Part shown: piece after piece, positions 7,714 through 15,460 of the stretch
Position numbering within the stretch: position 1 is the first letter of the stretch
Layout of the letters: the number at the start of each line of letters is the position of its first letter
Assembly: GCA_045124055.1 (NCBI GenBank)
Contig: JBGVKZ010000017.1
Span: 1 to 64,000 of the forward strand
Reading direction: 5' to 3'
Source: CALZKI01 sp045124055
Lineage (GTDB): Bacteria; Bacillota; Clostridia; Lachnospirales; Lachnospiraceae
DNA: 64,000 bases
The notes under the pieces: model-generated
Seen by the model: only the letters and a program-made list of their open reading frames with translations
The model's database searches: none
Told to the model about the DNA's origin: nothing
Position numbers and translations under genes: made by a program

Positions 7714-8632
7714 AATATCGATTGTCATTCCGGTGTATTACAATTCTGACACATTGATGGATTTGTATCAGGATATGAAAGAAAAAATTTTGGGTAAAAT
7801 CGGCGAATATGAATTGGTATTTGTGGACGATGGCTCCGGAGATAATTCGTGGGAAATTATGGGGCAGATACAGGCTTTAGATGATAATGTACGTTTGGTA
7901 AAATTATCTAGAAATTTTGGGGAGCACGCGGCTTTACTTGCTGGATTATCTGTATGCACAGGAGATTGTGCAGTTACTAAACAGGCGGATTTGCAGGAAG
8001 ATTCTACATTAATTTTGGATATGTATGAAAGCTGGAAAAAAGGCAACAAGGTTGTTCTTGCGGTGCGTCGTTCCAGAGATGAAAGTAAGGTAAAAGTTTT
8101 CTTTGCGAATTTGTATTATGCTTTGGTGAGAAAATTTGTTAATAAAAATATGCCGGTGGGCGGTTGTGATTGCTATTTAATTGATAGAAAAGTTATAGAA
8201 GTCTTGCAACTTTTGGACGAAAAGAACTCTAGTCTGACTTTACAGGTATTATGGGCAGGATTTCAAACGGATTATGTTTATTTCGACCGAAAAAATAGAG
8301 AAAAGGGAAAATCAAGATGGACATTAAGTAAAAAGGTAAAATTAGTAGTGGACTCTATGATGAGTTTTTCTTATGTGCCTATACGAATGATGACCTTTGT
8401 TGGTATTTTCTTCAACATATGTGCCATTTTATTGTTTATCAGTGTTTTGGTAGAGTATTTTACGGTAGGAACACCTATGGCGGGGTGGTCTTCATTGATG
8501 TGCGTTATTCTTTGCTCGGCAGGGTTGATTTTATTGATGCTGGGTGTTTTAGGAGAGTACATTTGGCGTGCCTTAGATGCGGCAAGAACAAGACCACCAT
8601 TTATTATAGATGAAGATATTTATAAAAAGTAG
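7706..8632 (+). CDS. Polyprenyl-phosphate glycosyltransferase (GT2, GtrB/DPM1-like)
   Basis: This 308-residue enzyme has a cytoplasmic GT-A domain (ISIVIPVYYNSDTL, VFVDDGSGDNS, then the nucleotide-binding KQADLQED) and two C-terminal membrane spans (about residues 230-252 and 262-288). That architecture is typical of enzymes that load a sugar onto undecaprenyl phosphate. ATG 7706 follows GGAG at 7693-7696 and lies inside the end of the ketoisomerase gene; an in-frame ATG at 7691 has no such site. With the GT-C-like and GtrA genes downstream it forms a three-component GtrABC-type glycosylation system. Confidence 0.86.
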   Translation: MSKISIVIPVYYNSDTLMDLYQDMKEKILGKIGEYELVFVDDGSGDNSWEIMGQIQALDDNVRLVKLSRNFGEHAALLAGLSVCTGDCAVTKQADLQEDSTLILDMYESWKKGNKVVLAVRRSRDESKVKVFFANLYYALVRKFVNKNMPVGGCDCYLIDRKVIEVLQLLDEKNSSLTLQVLWAGFQTDYVYFDRKNREKGKSRWTLSKKVKLVVDSMMSFSYVPIRMMTFVGIFFNICAILLFISVLVEYFTVGTPMAGWSSLMCVILCSAGLILLMLGVLGEYIWRALDAARTRPPFIIDEDIYKK

Positions 8633-8647
8633 TCAAAAGGAGAAGCT

Positions 8648-10384
8648 ATGTCTGAAAAAACATGGAAGATTATAAAAAGAGTTTTGTTGTGTGCCAGCAT
8701 TTTAGCAACAATAAAAATAATTCTTTTTGATTATACATTAGATGAAGAATATCAGGTTGTGATGGCTTATCGAAATCTGCAAGGTGACCATCTTTTTAAA
8801 GAAATGTGGGAGCCTCATCAGACTTCTGCATTTATGTGCATTGGCCTAATGTGGTTTTATCATTTGATAACGGGAACTTACACCGGTGTTGTTATATTTT
8901 TGAGAGTTTGTACCACGGTGATACAGGCATTGTTGGCAATATGGGGATATAAAGTGATGGCGAAGCTGACCAAAAAGGAATATGCCTTTTTACTTGGAAT
9001 CGCATACTTTAATTTTGTTCCAAAACAAATACAGATACCGGAATTTGCCAATATGCAGGTGTGGTTTTTCAGTATTATGGTACTGGCTTTACTGGAGTAT
9101 TATTCTGTAATAAAAACAAATAAGGAAGGAAAGAGAAAAAATAAGCTCTGGCTTATATTGTCTGGTATTGGAATGGCATTGGAAGTTTTAGCCTATCCGT
9201 CCTGCTTATTATTATTTCCGGTATTTCTAGTTTATATATGGATTGTTTCAGAAAAAGAGCGTATAAAAGATTGCTTGATATACATCGGTACTTGTGCAGT
9301 ATGTGGTGTATTATGGTTTTTCTCTATTTTGCGAAACGTTTCCCCAGAGGAGTTTATCGGAAATTTGGGAAACGTACTGAGTTTTGATTTAACTCACGAA
9401 ATATCGGGTGCCACAGAGGGAAAATTCGCCGGGATTATTAGTAATGTAACCGGTGGCGTAATTTTCTTGCTGGTGCTTTTGGTATTGACTGCTTGTATTT
9501 ACTACTTTATTAATAGAATAGAGAAAAAGAAACAAGTTGTAACAAACAAGACAGAGAAAAAACTTCAATTTCTGACCATTGCTATGTGTATGGCAGAAGT
9601 GATGCAGATGTTTTACTGGATAGTTTTGCAGAAGGCATTTGGAGACCCACAATTTTATTTAGTGGTTATTTGTCTTATACCGTTAGTGTTATGGAAAGAC
9701 CTTGGAGATTCCAGAAAAATGTTGGCTGCCGGTATTATCGGGCTTTATGTTTCATTATTTGCAGTTGCATATATTAGCGATTTGCCCATACACAATGCTT
9801 TGCCACATGGTGGATTTGGTTTAATTTTATGTTGGCTTGTGATGGTAATTGTCTGGGAAAAGCAGACCTATGTAAATGCGAAAAAATGGATTATGATTTT
9901 TTTGCTAGGTATATGTGTCACAGTGCTTGTCGGCAAGGGATATACAGTGAGAGGCGGTAGAGACTATAATTCTGTATTTGATACGGGCGGGATTATGAAA
10001 AATGGTCCGGCAGCAGGTATTTTGACAGATTATATGTTTGCTTATATATATAATACAAACTATGATGAATTTCAGCAATATATAGGTGAAGACGAGAAAG
10101 TAATGATTGTTACCAATCTTATTTTTTCCGCAGGTACTACACCATATATGTTTCAGGAATCAGAAGTGTGCCACTATTCTATTGTAGACCCAACGGCATA
10201 TGATGAAAGGCTTATTGAATATTGGGAAATATATCCGGATAAAGCTCCTGACGTTATTGTGGTAGATTGTTGGTATGGTACTTTAATGGAACCCTCTGAC
10301 AACTACATTATGAAATATATTGAAGAAGAATTTGGATATACAGAAGTGATAGATGGAAGTTATGTAAGATTTTATAAAAGATAG
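8648..10384 (+). CDS. Multi-spanning membrane protein, probable GT-C glycosyltransferase
   Basis: This 578-residue protein has about ten or more hydrophobic spans and a C-terminal soluble part (about residues 470-578). A first extracytoplasmic loop with acidic residues (DYTLDEEYQVV, followed by WEPHQTS) resembles the catalytic loop of GT-C enzymes that use polyprenyl-linked sugars. I recognise no exact family. Its position between GtrB-like and GtrA-like genes argues that it is the third component, moving the flipped sugar onto an envelope polymer such as a teichoic acid or cell-wall polysaccharide. RBS AAAGGAG precedes ATG 8648. Confidence 0.65.
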   Translation: MSEKTWKIIKRVLLCASILATIKIILFDYTLDEEYQVVMAYRNLQGDHLFKEMWEPHQTSAFMCIGLMWFYHLITGTYTGVVIFLRVCTTVIQALLAIWGYKVMAKLTKKEYAFLLGIAYFNFVPKQIQIPEFANMQVWFFSIMVLALLEYYSVIKTNKEGKRKNKLWLILSGIGMALEVLAYPSCLLLFPVFLVYIWIVSEKERIKDCLIYIGTCAVCGVLWFFSILRNVSPEEFIGNLGNVLSFDLTHEISGATEGKFAGIISNVTGGVIFLLVLLVLTACIYYFINRIEKKKQVVTNKTEKKLQFLTIAMCMAEVMQMFYWIVLQKAFGDPQFYLVVICLIPLVLWKDLGDSRKMLAAGIIGLYVSLFAVAYISDLPIHNALPHGGFGLILCWLVMVIVWEKQTYVNAKKWIMIFLLGICVTVLVGKGYTVRGGRDYNSVFDTGGIMKNGPAAGILTDYMFAYIYNTNYDEFQQYIGEDEKVMIVTNLIFSAGTTPYMFQESEVCHYSIVDPTAYDERLIEYWEIYPDKAPDVIVVDCWYGTLMEPSDNYIMKYIEEEFGYTEVIDGSYVRFYKR

Positions 10385-10396
10385 AATGGAAGGAAT

Positions 10397-10864
10397 ATGA
10401 AGAAACTAATACAATTCATAAAATTTGGACTGGTAGGAATCTTAAATACACTTATTAGTGAAATTATATATATTATTGTGGTGTGTTTAGGTGGGCATTA
10501 TGCCTTGGCATGTTTCCTGGGTTTTGTAATAAGCGTTTTAAATGCATATTACTGGGGAAACAGATATGTATTTAAACATCAGGACGGAGAGGAACCTCGA
10601 GTTTGGTGGAAGGTGTTGATAAAGACATATGTTGCCTATTTGGGCGGATTTGTTTTGGATATCGTGTTATTGTTCCTTTGGATTGATGTATTACACATTA
10701 GTAACTATATGCAGTCGATAGTGGAACTGTTTTATCGAATTGGAATTAGGAGTATAGACACACAGATGATGGGAGAGTTGGTTGCAAAAGTCATCAATAT
10801 TGTGACCATTGTTCCAATCAATTTTATAGTAAATAAATATTGGGCATATAAGCAAAAAGAGTAG
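10397..10864 (+). CDS. GtrA-family membrane protein
   Basis: This 155-residue protein has four predicted spans and the typical GtrA opening (IKFGLVGILNTLISEIIY) plus the NAYYWGNRYVFK motif after the second span and FIVNKYWAYK at the end. GtrA proteins are thought to flip, or help flip, polyprenyl-phosphate sugars across the membrane. It lies 12 bases after the GT-C-like gene and closes the cassette. Confidence 0.87.
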   Translation: MKKLIQFIKFGLVGILNTLISEIIYIIVVCLGGHYALACFLGFVISVLNAYYWGNRYVFKHQDGEEPRVWWKVLIKTYVAYLGGFVLDIVLLFLWIDVLHISNYMQSIVELFYRIGIRSIDTQMMGELVAKVINIVTIVPINFIVNKYWAYKQKE

Positions 10865-10919
10865 AAATGAGATTCATTTTTTTGGAGGGAAAAATATTTT
10901 AACAAAGGAAGCGATTTAG

Positions 10920-12257
10920 GTGGTAAAGGATTTAACGGAAGGGAAAGTACGAAAGGTTGTTTGGCAGTTTACTCTTCCTATGTTTATTAGTGTGATTTTC
11001 CAGCAACTTTATAACATTGCAGATAGTATTATTGTTGGTAATTTTTCGGCAAACGGAGAAGATGCCTTGGCGGCAGTTGGAGCGTCTTATCCGATAACGA
11101 TGATTTTTATGTGCATTGCTATGGGGTGCAACACTGGTTGTGCGGTTATTATTTCACAGCTTTTTGGTGCAAAGAGATATGGTCAGATGAAAACAGCAGT
11201 ATCCACGACTATGATTGCCTCTTTTGTACTTTCGGTGTTATTGACAATTATAGGTGTAGCATTTAGTGGTTCTATGTTAGGGGCTATTCAGACGCCGGAT
11301 AACATTTTTTATGATGCCAATGTATACTTAAGAATTTATACAGGCGGATTTGTTTTCCTGTTTTTCTATAACGTTGTAACTGGTATTTTTACGGCTCTTG
11401 GAGATTCTAAAACTCCCCTTTATTTCCTAATTGGTTCGTCCGTCGGAAATGTGCTATTAGACTGGGTGTTTGTGGCAATCTTCCATTGGGACGTGGCAGG
11501 GGTTGCGTGGGCGACCTTTATTTGTCAGGGTGTTGCCTCTATTTTGGCTCTGCTCACTTTACAAAAAAGAGTGAAAGCTGTTGAAACTACGGAAAAATCA
11601 GAAAAGTTTTCTTTTCCTATGCTGAAGAAAATTGGCGGAATTGCGATTCCAAGTGTTTTACAGCAAAGTTTCGTATCCATAGGTAACATTTTTATTCAAA
11701 GATTGATTAACGGCTATGGTTCTTCGGTGATTGCCGGTTACTCAGCAGCAATAAAAATTAATACGTTTATTATTACCTGTTTTGGAACAATGGGAACAGC
11801 CATTTCCAATTTTACCGCTCAAAATATTGGTGCAGGAAAAATAGACCGCGTAAAAAAGGGATTAAAAGAAGGCTGGTTTATGGGATTTTTGGTAGGCGTA
11901 CCAGGATTTCTTTTATGCTTTTTTGGAGGCAGTTTCTTGATTCACCTATTTATCAAGGAAGAAACAGCGTTGGCATTAGAGACAGGTATGCTGTTTTTAA
12001 AAATTGTTGCACCGTTTTATTTTGTTGTTGCTCTTAAACTGATAACTGACGGCGTATTGCGTGGTGCAGGGGCAATGAAGGCATTTATGGTGGCAACTTT
12101 CAGTGATTTAATTTTGCGTGTTGTTTTAGGCTATGCATTTTCCGTGCCTTTTGGAACAACGGGCATATGGTTGTCTTGGCCGGTGGGTTGGACGATTGGA
12201 ACAATAATGTCACTTGTATTTTATGCAAGTGGTGCGTGGAAAACGAAGTATAAATAA
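10920..12257 (+). CDS. MATE-family efflux transporter
   Basis: This 445-residue transporter has about 12 membrane spans in two six-helix halves. The MATE opening is clear (LPMFISVIFQQLYNIADSIIVG), with the paired motif in the second half (IPSVLQQSFVSIGNIFIQ). It should export cationic or organic compounds with Na+ or H+ exchange; the substrate is unknown. The GTG start at 10920 is served by AAAGGAAG about nine bases upstream. It lies 55 bases after the glycan cassette and may be read from it. A long terminator hairpin follows. Confidence 0.9.
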   Translation: MVKDLTEGKVRKVVWQFTLPMFISVIFQQLYNIADSIIVGNFSANGEDALAAVGASYPITMIFMCIAMGCNTGCAVIISQLFGAKRYGQMKTAVSTTMIASFVLSVLLTIIGVAFSGSMLGAIQTPDNIFYDANVYLRIYTGGFVFLFFYNVVTGIFTALGDSKTPLYFLIGSSVGNVLLDWVFVAIFHWDVAGVAWATFICQGVASILALLTLQKRVKAVETTEKSEKFSFPMLKKIGGIAIPSVLQQSFVSIGNIFIQRLINGYGSSVIAGYSAAIKINTFIITCFGTMGTAISNFTAQNIGAGKIDRVKKGLKEGWFMGFLVGVPGFLLCFFGGSFLIHLFIKEETALALETGMLFLKIVAPFYFVVALKLITDGVLRGAGAMKAFMVATFSDLILRVVLGYAFSVPFGTTGIWLSWPVGWTIGTIMSLVFYASGAWKTKYK

Positions 12258-12261
12258 AGAT

Positions 12262-12323
12262 ATCCCTTTTTGGTAAAACTAATTAGAAAAGTGAATTAGT
12301 AAAACCGAAAGGGGATTTTTTTT
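12262..12323 (+). terminator. Long hairpin/terminator carrying the next gene's ribosome-binding site
   Basis: Arms at 12262-12284 and 12294-12316 pair over 23 bases with few mismatches and are followed by eight Ts. The 3' arm contains AAAGGGGA (12308-12315), which is correctly placed as the Shine-Dalgarno of the TTG start at 12325, so the same hairpin could also hide the translation start of the downstream gene. Confidence 0.75.
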
Positions 12324-12324
12324 A

Positions 12325-13701
12325 TTGGAATCAATTTGGAAATATAATGTAAAATTGCCACATAAGAACGCATTGCCTAAAAATATGGAGGTCAATACTC
12401 TGGTAATAGGTGCTGGAATAGCAGGCTTATTGACCGCCTATTTTTTGCAGAAAAAAGGTGTGGAGGTTATAGTGGTAGAGGCAAAAACCATAGCCAGCGG
12501 ACAGACTGGCAACACTACGGCTAAAATTACCAGTCAACACGACTTATGCTATGAGAAAATGATTCGGAAAGCGGGAAGAAAAAGAGCGAAGGCATATGCG
12601 ATGGCAAATGAAGAAGCTATTTTTTTATATAAACAAATCGTTGAGGAAGAAAATATTGACTGTGACTTTTGTGAGAAACCAGCCTATTTGTACACCACTT
12701 CCGAAAACAACATAGAAATTTTACAAAAAGAGACGGAGGCAGCAAAATCTCTTGGTATCAAGGCAAAGTATGTAGAGGGAAAAAATTTAGATGAACTACC
12801 CTTCGAGGTGTGTGGTGCAGTTTGCTTCGAAAATCAGGCACAGTTTCATCCATTGAAATTTGTGCGACATTTGGCAGAAAAACTGGTTGTTTATGAAAAT
12901 ACGAAAGTGCTGTCGGTAAGTGGTCACAAGATTCGTACAAATAAAGGCACAATTATAGCGGAAAATATTGTGTTTGCAACGCATTATCCGATTACCAATG
13001 TGCCAGGATTTTATTTTTTAAGACAGCATCAGGAAAGAAGCTATGTAGTGGCACTACAAAATGATAAAGAATTAAATGGTATGTATTACAGTATGGACGA
13101 AGATGGTTTATCCTTGCGAAGTGAGAAGGATATTCTATTGCTTGGCGGCGGGGCACATAGAACCGGAAAATGTCTATGTCATAATGGAGAAAAGGGGCAA
13201 TCAAAATATGGGTATGAATTTCTCAGGAATATAAAAGAACGTTACTTTTCTGAAAAAAAGGAAATCACTGCATGGTCGGCTCAAGATTGTATGCCACACG
13301 ATGAAATGGCTTTTATAGGAAAATATTCTATTTTCAGGCCTTATTGGTATGTAGCAACTGGTTTTAAAAAGTGGGGAATGACCCAAGCAATGGTGTCAGC
13401 AATGATTTTAAGTAGTAAAATCTGCGAGGAAAGAAGTATTTATGAAAAAACGTTTTCACCACAGAGATTTTTACTTTGGGCAGGCATCAAAAACTTTCTT
13501 ATTGATTTATGGGAAAGTGTGAAGGGACTTGTGACAGGAGCTTTTGCCAAAAAGGACAGGCGTTGTGCACATATGGGGTGTAAGCTTCATTGGAATGCAG
13601 AAGAAGAAAGTTTTGATTGTGCCTGTCACGGTTCGAGATTTAGTAAGAGGGGCGAAATTATAGATAATCCTGCACAGATGGATTTGAACGGAAAAAAATA
13701 A
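12325..13701 (+). CDS. FAD-dependent oxidoreductase with C-terminal Rieske [2Fe-2S] domain
   Basis: This 458-residue protein is a fusion. The N-terminal DAO-type FAD oxidoreductase has the dinucleotide motif VIGAGIAGLLTAYFLQKKG (about residues 27-45). A C-terminal Rieske domain supplies cluster ligands C414, H416, C432 and H435 in the usual CxH...CxxH arrangement. Such fusions are found in Firmicutes, and their substrate is not established; electron transfer from an amine or similar donor to the cluster is plausible. The start is TTG at 12325, with its ribosome-binding site inside the preceding hairpin. A bidirectional terminator follows and isolates it from the recombinase segment. Confidence 0.87.
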   Translation: MESIWKYNVKLPHKNALPKNMEVNTLVIGAGIAGLLTAYFLQKKGVEVIVVEAKTIASGQTGNTTAKITSQHDLCYEKMIRKAGRKRAKAYAMANEEAIFLYKQIVEEENIDCDFCEKPAYLYTTSENNIEILQKETEAAKSLGIKAKYVEGKNLDELPFEVCGAVCFENQAQFHPLKFVRHLAEKLVVYENTKVLSVSGHKIRTNKGTIIAENIVFATHYPITNVPGFYFLRQHQERSYVVALQNDKELNGMYYSMDEDGLSLRSEKDILLLGGGAHRTGKCLCHNGEKGQSKYGYEFLRNIKERYFSEKKEITAWSAQDCMPHDEMAFIGKYSIFRPYWYVATGFKKWGMTQAMVSAMILSSKICEERSIYEKTFSPQRFLLWAGIKNFLIDLWESVKGLVTGAFAKKDRRCAHMGCKLHWNAEEESFDCACHGSRFSKRGEIIDNPAQMDLNGKK

Positions 13702-13713
13702 TGAGATATAAAA

Positions 13714-13758
13714 ACCCCATATGAATGGTCATTTACCTTTCATATGGGGTGATTTTTT
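13714..13758. terminator. Bidirectional terminator between the Rieske gene and the recombinase gene
   Basis: ACCCCATATGAA (13714-13725) pairs perfectly with TTCATATGGGGT (13739-13750). Six Ts follow on the plus strand and five on the minus strand, so it can end both convergent genes. The plus-strand T-run is shared with the left inverted repeat. Confidence 0.85.
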
Positions 13759-13780
13759 GCGTAGAACTGTGAGTTCTATG
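13752..13780 (+). repeat. Left 29-bp inverted repeat (candidate recombination site IRL)
   Basis: This is an exact reverse complement of 15315-15343 over 29 bases, and the match ends abruptly on both sides. The core is itself dyadic: arms TTGCGTAGAA and TTCTATGCAA flank a 7-base centre CTGTGAG. That is the layout of a tyrosine-recombinase crossover site. Confidence 0.85.
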
Positions 13781-13874
13781 CAACATTTCTTATATTCCGC
13801 TAAATAGAGGCTTTTTCAAAAAACAATTACCATTTTTTTGACCCTTAAAACTTATCCCAAAGCTATTTGTCATA

Positions 13875-15005
13875 TTATCCTAAGGCAACCGTCAGTTTTT
13901 CCAACTGATTTCTCTTTAATTCCATTGAAGAATGCACATATGTGTTTAGCGTAATTCCTACATTTGCGTGTCCTAAAATCTCACTTAATGATTTCACGTC
14001 AACTCCTGCTTCTATACATCTAGTAGCAAAAGTATGCCTAAGGGCATGATAGTTGACTGCCTCAATGTCACACTCCTTGAGAATTCTATGATAGCGATAA
14101 TCATAAGTTCTTGGACTGACAAATCCGCTTGTATCTGAAACAACAAACTCAGATACAGACAATTCTTTCATTTGTTTTAAAAGTGGTAATATTTTGGACG
14201 AAATAGGAATATCTCGTAAAGATGCACTTGTTTTTGGTGTATCTAAAATTAATTTGGAAAAAGATGCGTCTGATTGGTCATTGTTTTTGACTCTGGCTAT
14301 TGTATGCCTTACATGAATAATATGATTAGTAAAATCTATATCTTTCCACGATAATGCACAGATTTCTCCGATTCTAAGTCCTGTATGCAAGGAAAGAAGA
14401 ATTCCAATATTCGTAACATCAAGATTTCTGACCAGATAATCTTCCAGTTTCTTTTGTTGTTCTAACTTCAAAATGGGGATTTCGTTTTTACCGATTGTCG
14501 GTTTGTAGATAGGTGTTTTCAGAGGAATACACATCTTTTCATCGGAAGCAAATTTTAGTGCTGCATTAACTATCAGCATAATACTTCTTACATAACTTGG
14601 TGATAGTCCACCGTCTCTGTTTAAGCGACCACTTTCCATTTTTCGTCGCAAAAAAGCATTGATTTCCGGTGCCGTTAGTTGAGATAATCTTACATTTCCC
14701 AATTCCGGTATAATATGTGTATCTATCAAATATTGATATTTGTTTTCTGTCGCGCCCTTATAGCGAATTTTATTATTCTCCATCCACAGATTTAAGACTT
14801 CATAGAAGGTTCTATCTTTACTTTTTGCCGAAATATACGGTTCATCAGAGACCATAATCGCAATGATTTTTTCTTTCACTTCTCGATAGGTTTTCCCATA
14901 TACAGAACCATATATAATTTTACCTTGATTATCTCGGCCTTTCTTATAGCGACCTTCCCAGCGACCATCTTTTCGCTTGTGAATGTTTTCCCCTTTTCTG
15001 GACAT
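13875..15005 (-). CDS. Tyrosine recombinase/integrase (candidate DNA invertase)
   Basis: This 376-residue recombinase has an N-terminal AP2-like arm-binding region (RKDGRWEGRYKKGRD), a core-binding SAM-like helical domain (about residues 60-165) and a C-terminal catalytic domain with all signature residues: R in HTGLRIGEI, H and R in HALRHTF, H in LGHANVG and the nucleophile Y in LNTYVH. Start ATG 15005 is preceded by AAAGGAG; an in-frame ATG at 15023 overlaps that site and is less likely. No excisionase, relaxase or phage genes accompany it. It is enclosed by inverted rather than direct repeats, which suits an invertase better than an excising element. Confidence 0.88.
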   Translation of the reverse strand: MSRKGENIHKRKDGRWEGRYKKGRDNQGKIIYGSVYGKTYREVKEKIIAIMVSDEPYISAKSKDRTFYEVLNLWMENNKIRYKGATENKYQYLIDTHIIPELGNVRLSQLTAPEINAFLRRKMESGRLNRDGGLSPSYVRSIMLIVNAALKFASDEKMCIPLKTPIYKPTIGKNEIPILKLEQQKKLEDYLVRNLDVTNIGILLSLHTGLRIGEICALSWKDIDFTNHIIHVRHTIARVKNNDQSDASFSKLILDTPKTSASLRDIPISSKILPLLKQMKELSVSEFVVSDTSGFVSPRTYDYRYHRILKECDIEAVNYHALRHTFATRCIEAGVDVKSLSEILGHANVGITLNTYVHSSMELKRNQLEKLTVALG

Positions 15006-15224
15006 AACATAAACTCCTTTCATGGTAAATTTACACTACGTCACTTTTTCCATTAGGTAATCATATAACTTTCCGTTTTTCTATGTGTGAATTTTGCTAC
15101 ACGTTTGCGGAAAAATGAAAAATTTTGACATAGTGCATAAAAATCTGACCATTCTAGCCGACCATCCATTATCTGTATTTGCCCTCATAAAGCTTTAAAA
15201 AACCGCTTTTTTATACCCATTTAA

Positions 15225-15252
15225 GTCAATGGATTGCTTCCTATACATTGAC
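15225..15252 (+). promoter_or_regulatory. Inverted-repeat operator overlapping the -35 of the secretion promoter
   Basis: GTCAATG (15225-15231) and CATTGAC (15246-15252) are perfect inverted repeats with 21-base centre spacing, two helical turns. The right half contains most of the -35 hexamer. A bound dimer could repress or recruit polymerase; the regulator is unknown. Confidence 0.45.
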
Positions 15253-15276
15253 ATTGCTATCTTTTTGGACTAAAAT
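15248..15276 (+). promoter_or_regulatory. Near-consensus promoter facing the T7SS locus
   Basis: A perfect TTGACA (15248-15253), a 17-base spacer and TAAAAT (15271-15276) direct transcription from about 15283 through the right inverted repeat into the FHA gene at 15461. Two nested repeats (TAGGTC 15286-15291 with GACCTA 15309-15314) lie in the early transcript. The 117 bases between the right repeat and the first gene are AT-rich with no better promoter, though a weak one cannot be excluded. Confidence 0.75.
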
Positions 15277-15314
15277 AAGACAAAATAGGTCGATTTATGA
15301 CCGGATTTGACCTA

Positions 15315-15343
15315 CATAGAACTCACAGTTCTACGCAAAAAAT
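15315..15343 (-). repeat. Right 29-bp inverted repeat (candidate recombination site IRR)
   Basis: This is an exact reverse complement of 13752-13780, carrying the same dyad with a 7-base centre. It lies between the outward promoter and the first secretion gene, so it is transcribed as part of the 5' leader. Confidence 0.85.
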
Positions 15344-15460
15344 AGGGAACAAAAAATATCTTTGTTTCTATTTATATTATACCGCAATTTTTACATTTTA
15401 TGATGAATAAAAAATAAATATTTTATTACATATTTGTGAAAACACAGGAGGAAATAAACC

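Larger units (their letters stand above)
13752..15343. other. Putative invertible DNA segment (promoter plus its own recombinase)
   Basis: Perfect 29-bp inverted repeats bound 1534 internal bases. These hold a tyrosine recombinase gene on the minus strand and, at the right edge, a strong outward promoter facing the type VII secretion genes. Recombination between inverted sites would flip the promoter. In the present orientation it points toward the secretion locus (ON). The segment itself carries no cargo other than the recombinase. That it inverts is an inference. Confidence 0.7.

Noticed and set aside
13752..15343. Integrative conjugative element, prophage or simple IS around the recombinase
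   Set aside because: There are no relaxase, excisionase, phage or transposase genes, and the flanking repeats are inverted, not direct attachment sites.
15362..15400. Alternative promoter between the right inverted repeat and the first FHA gene
   Set aside because: TATTAT-like -10 sequences exist in the AT-rich leader, but none has a matching -35; kept only as a possibility.
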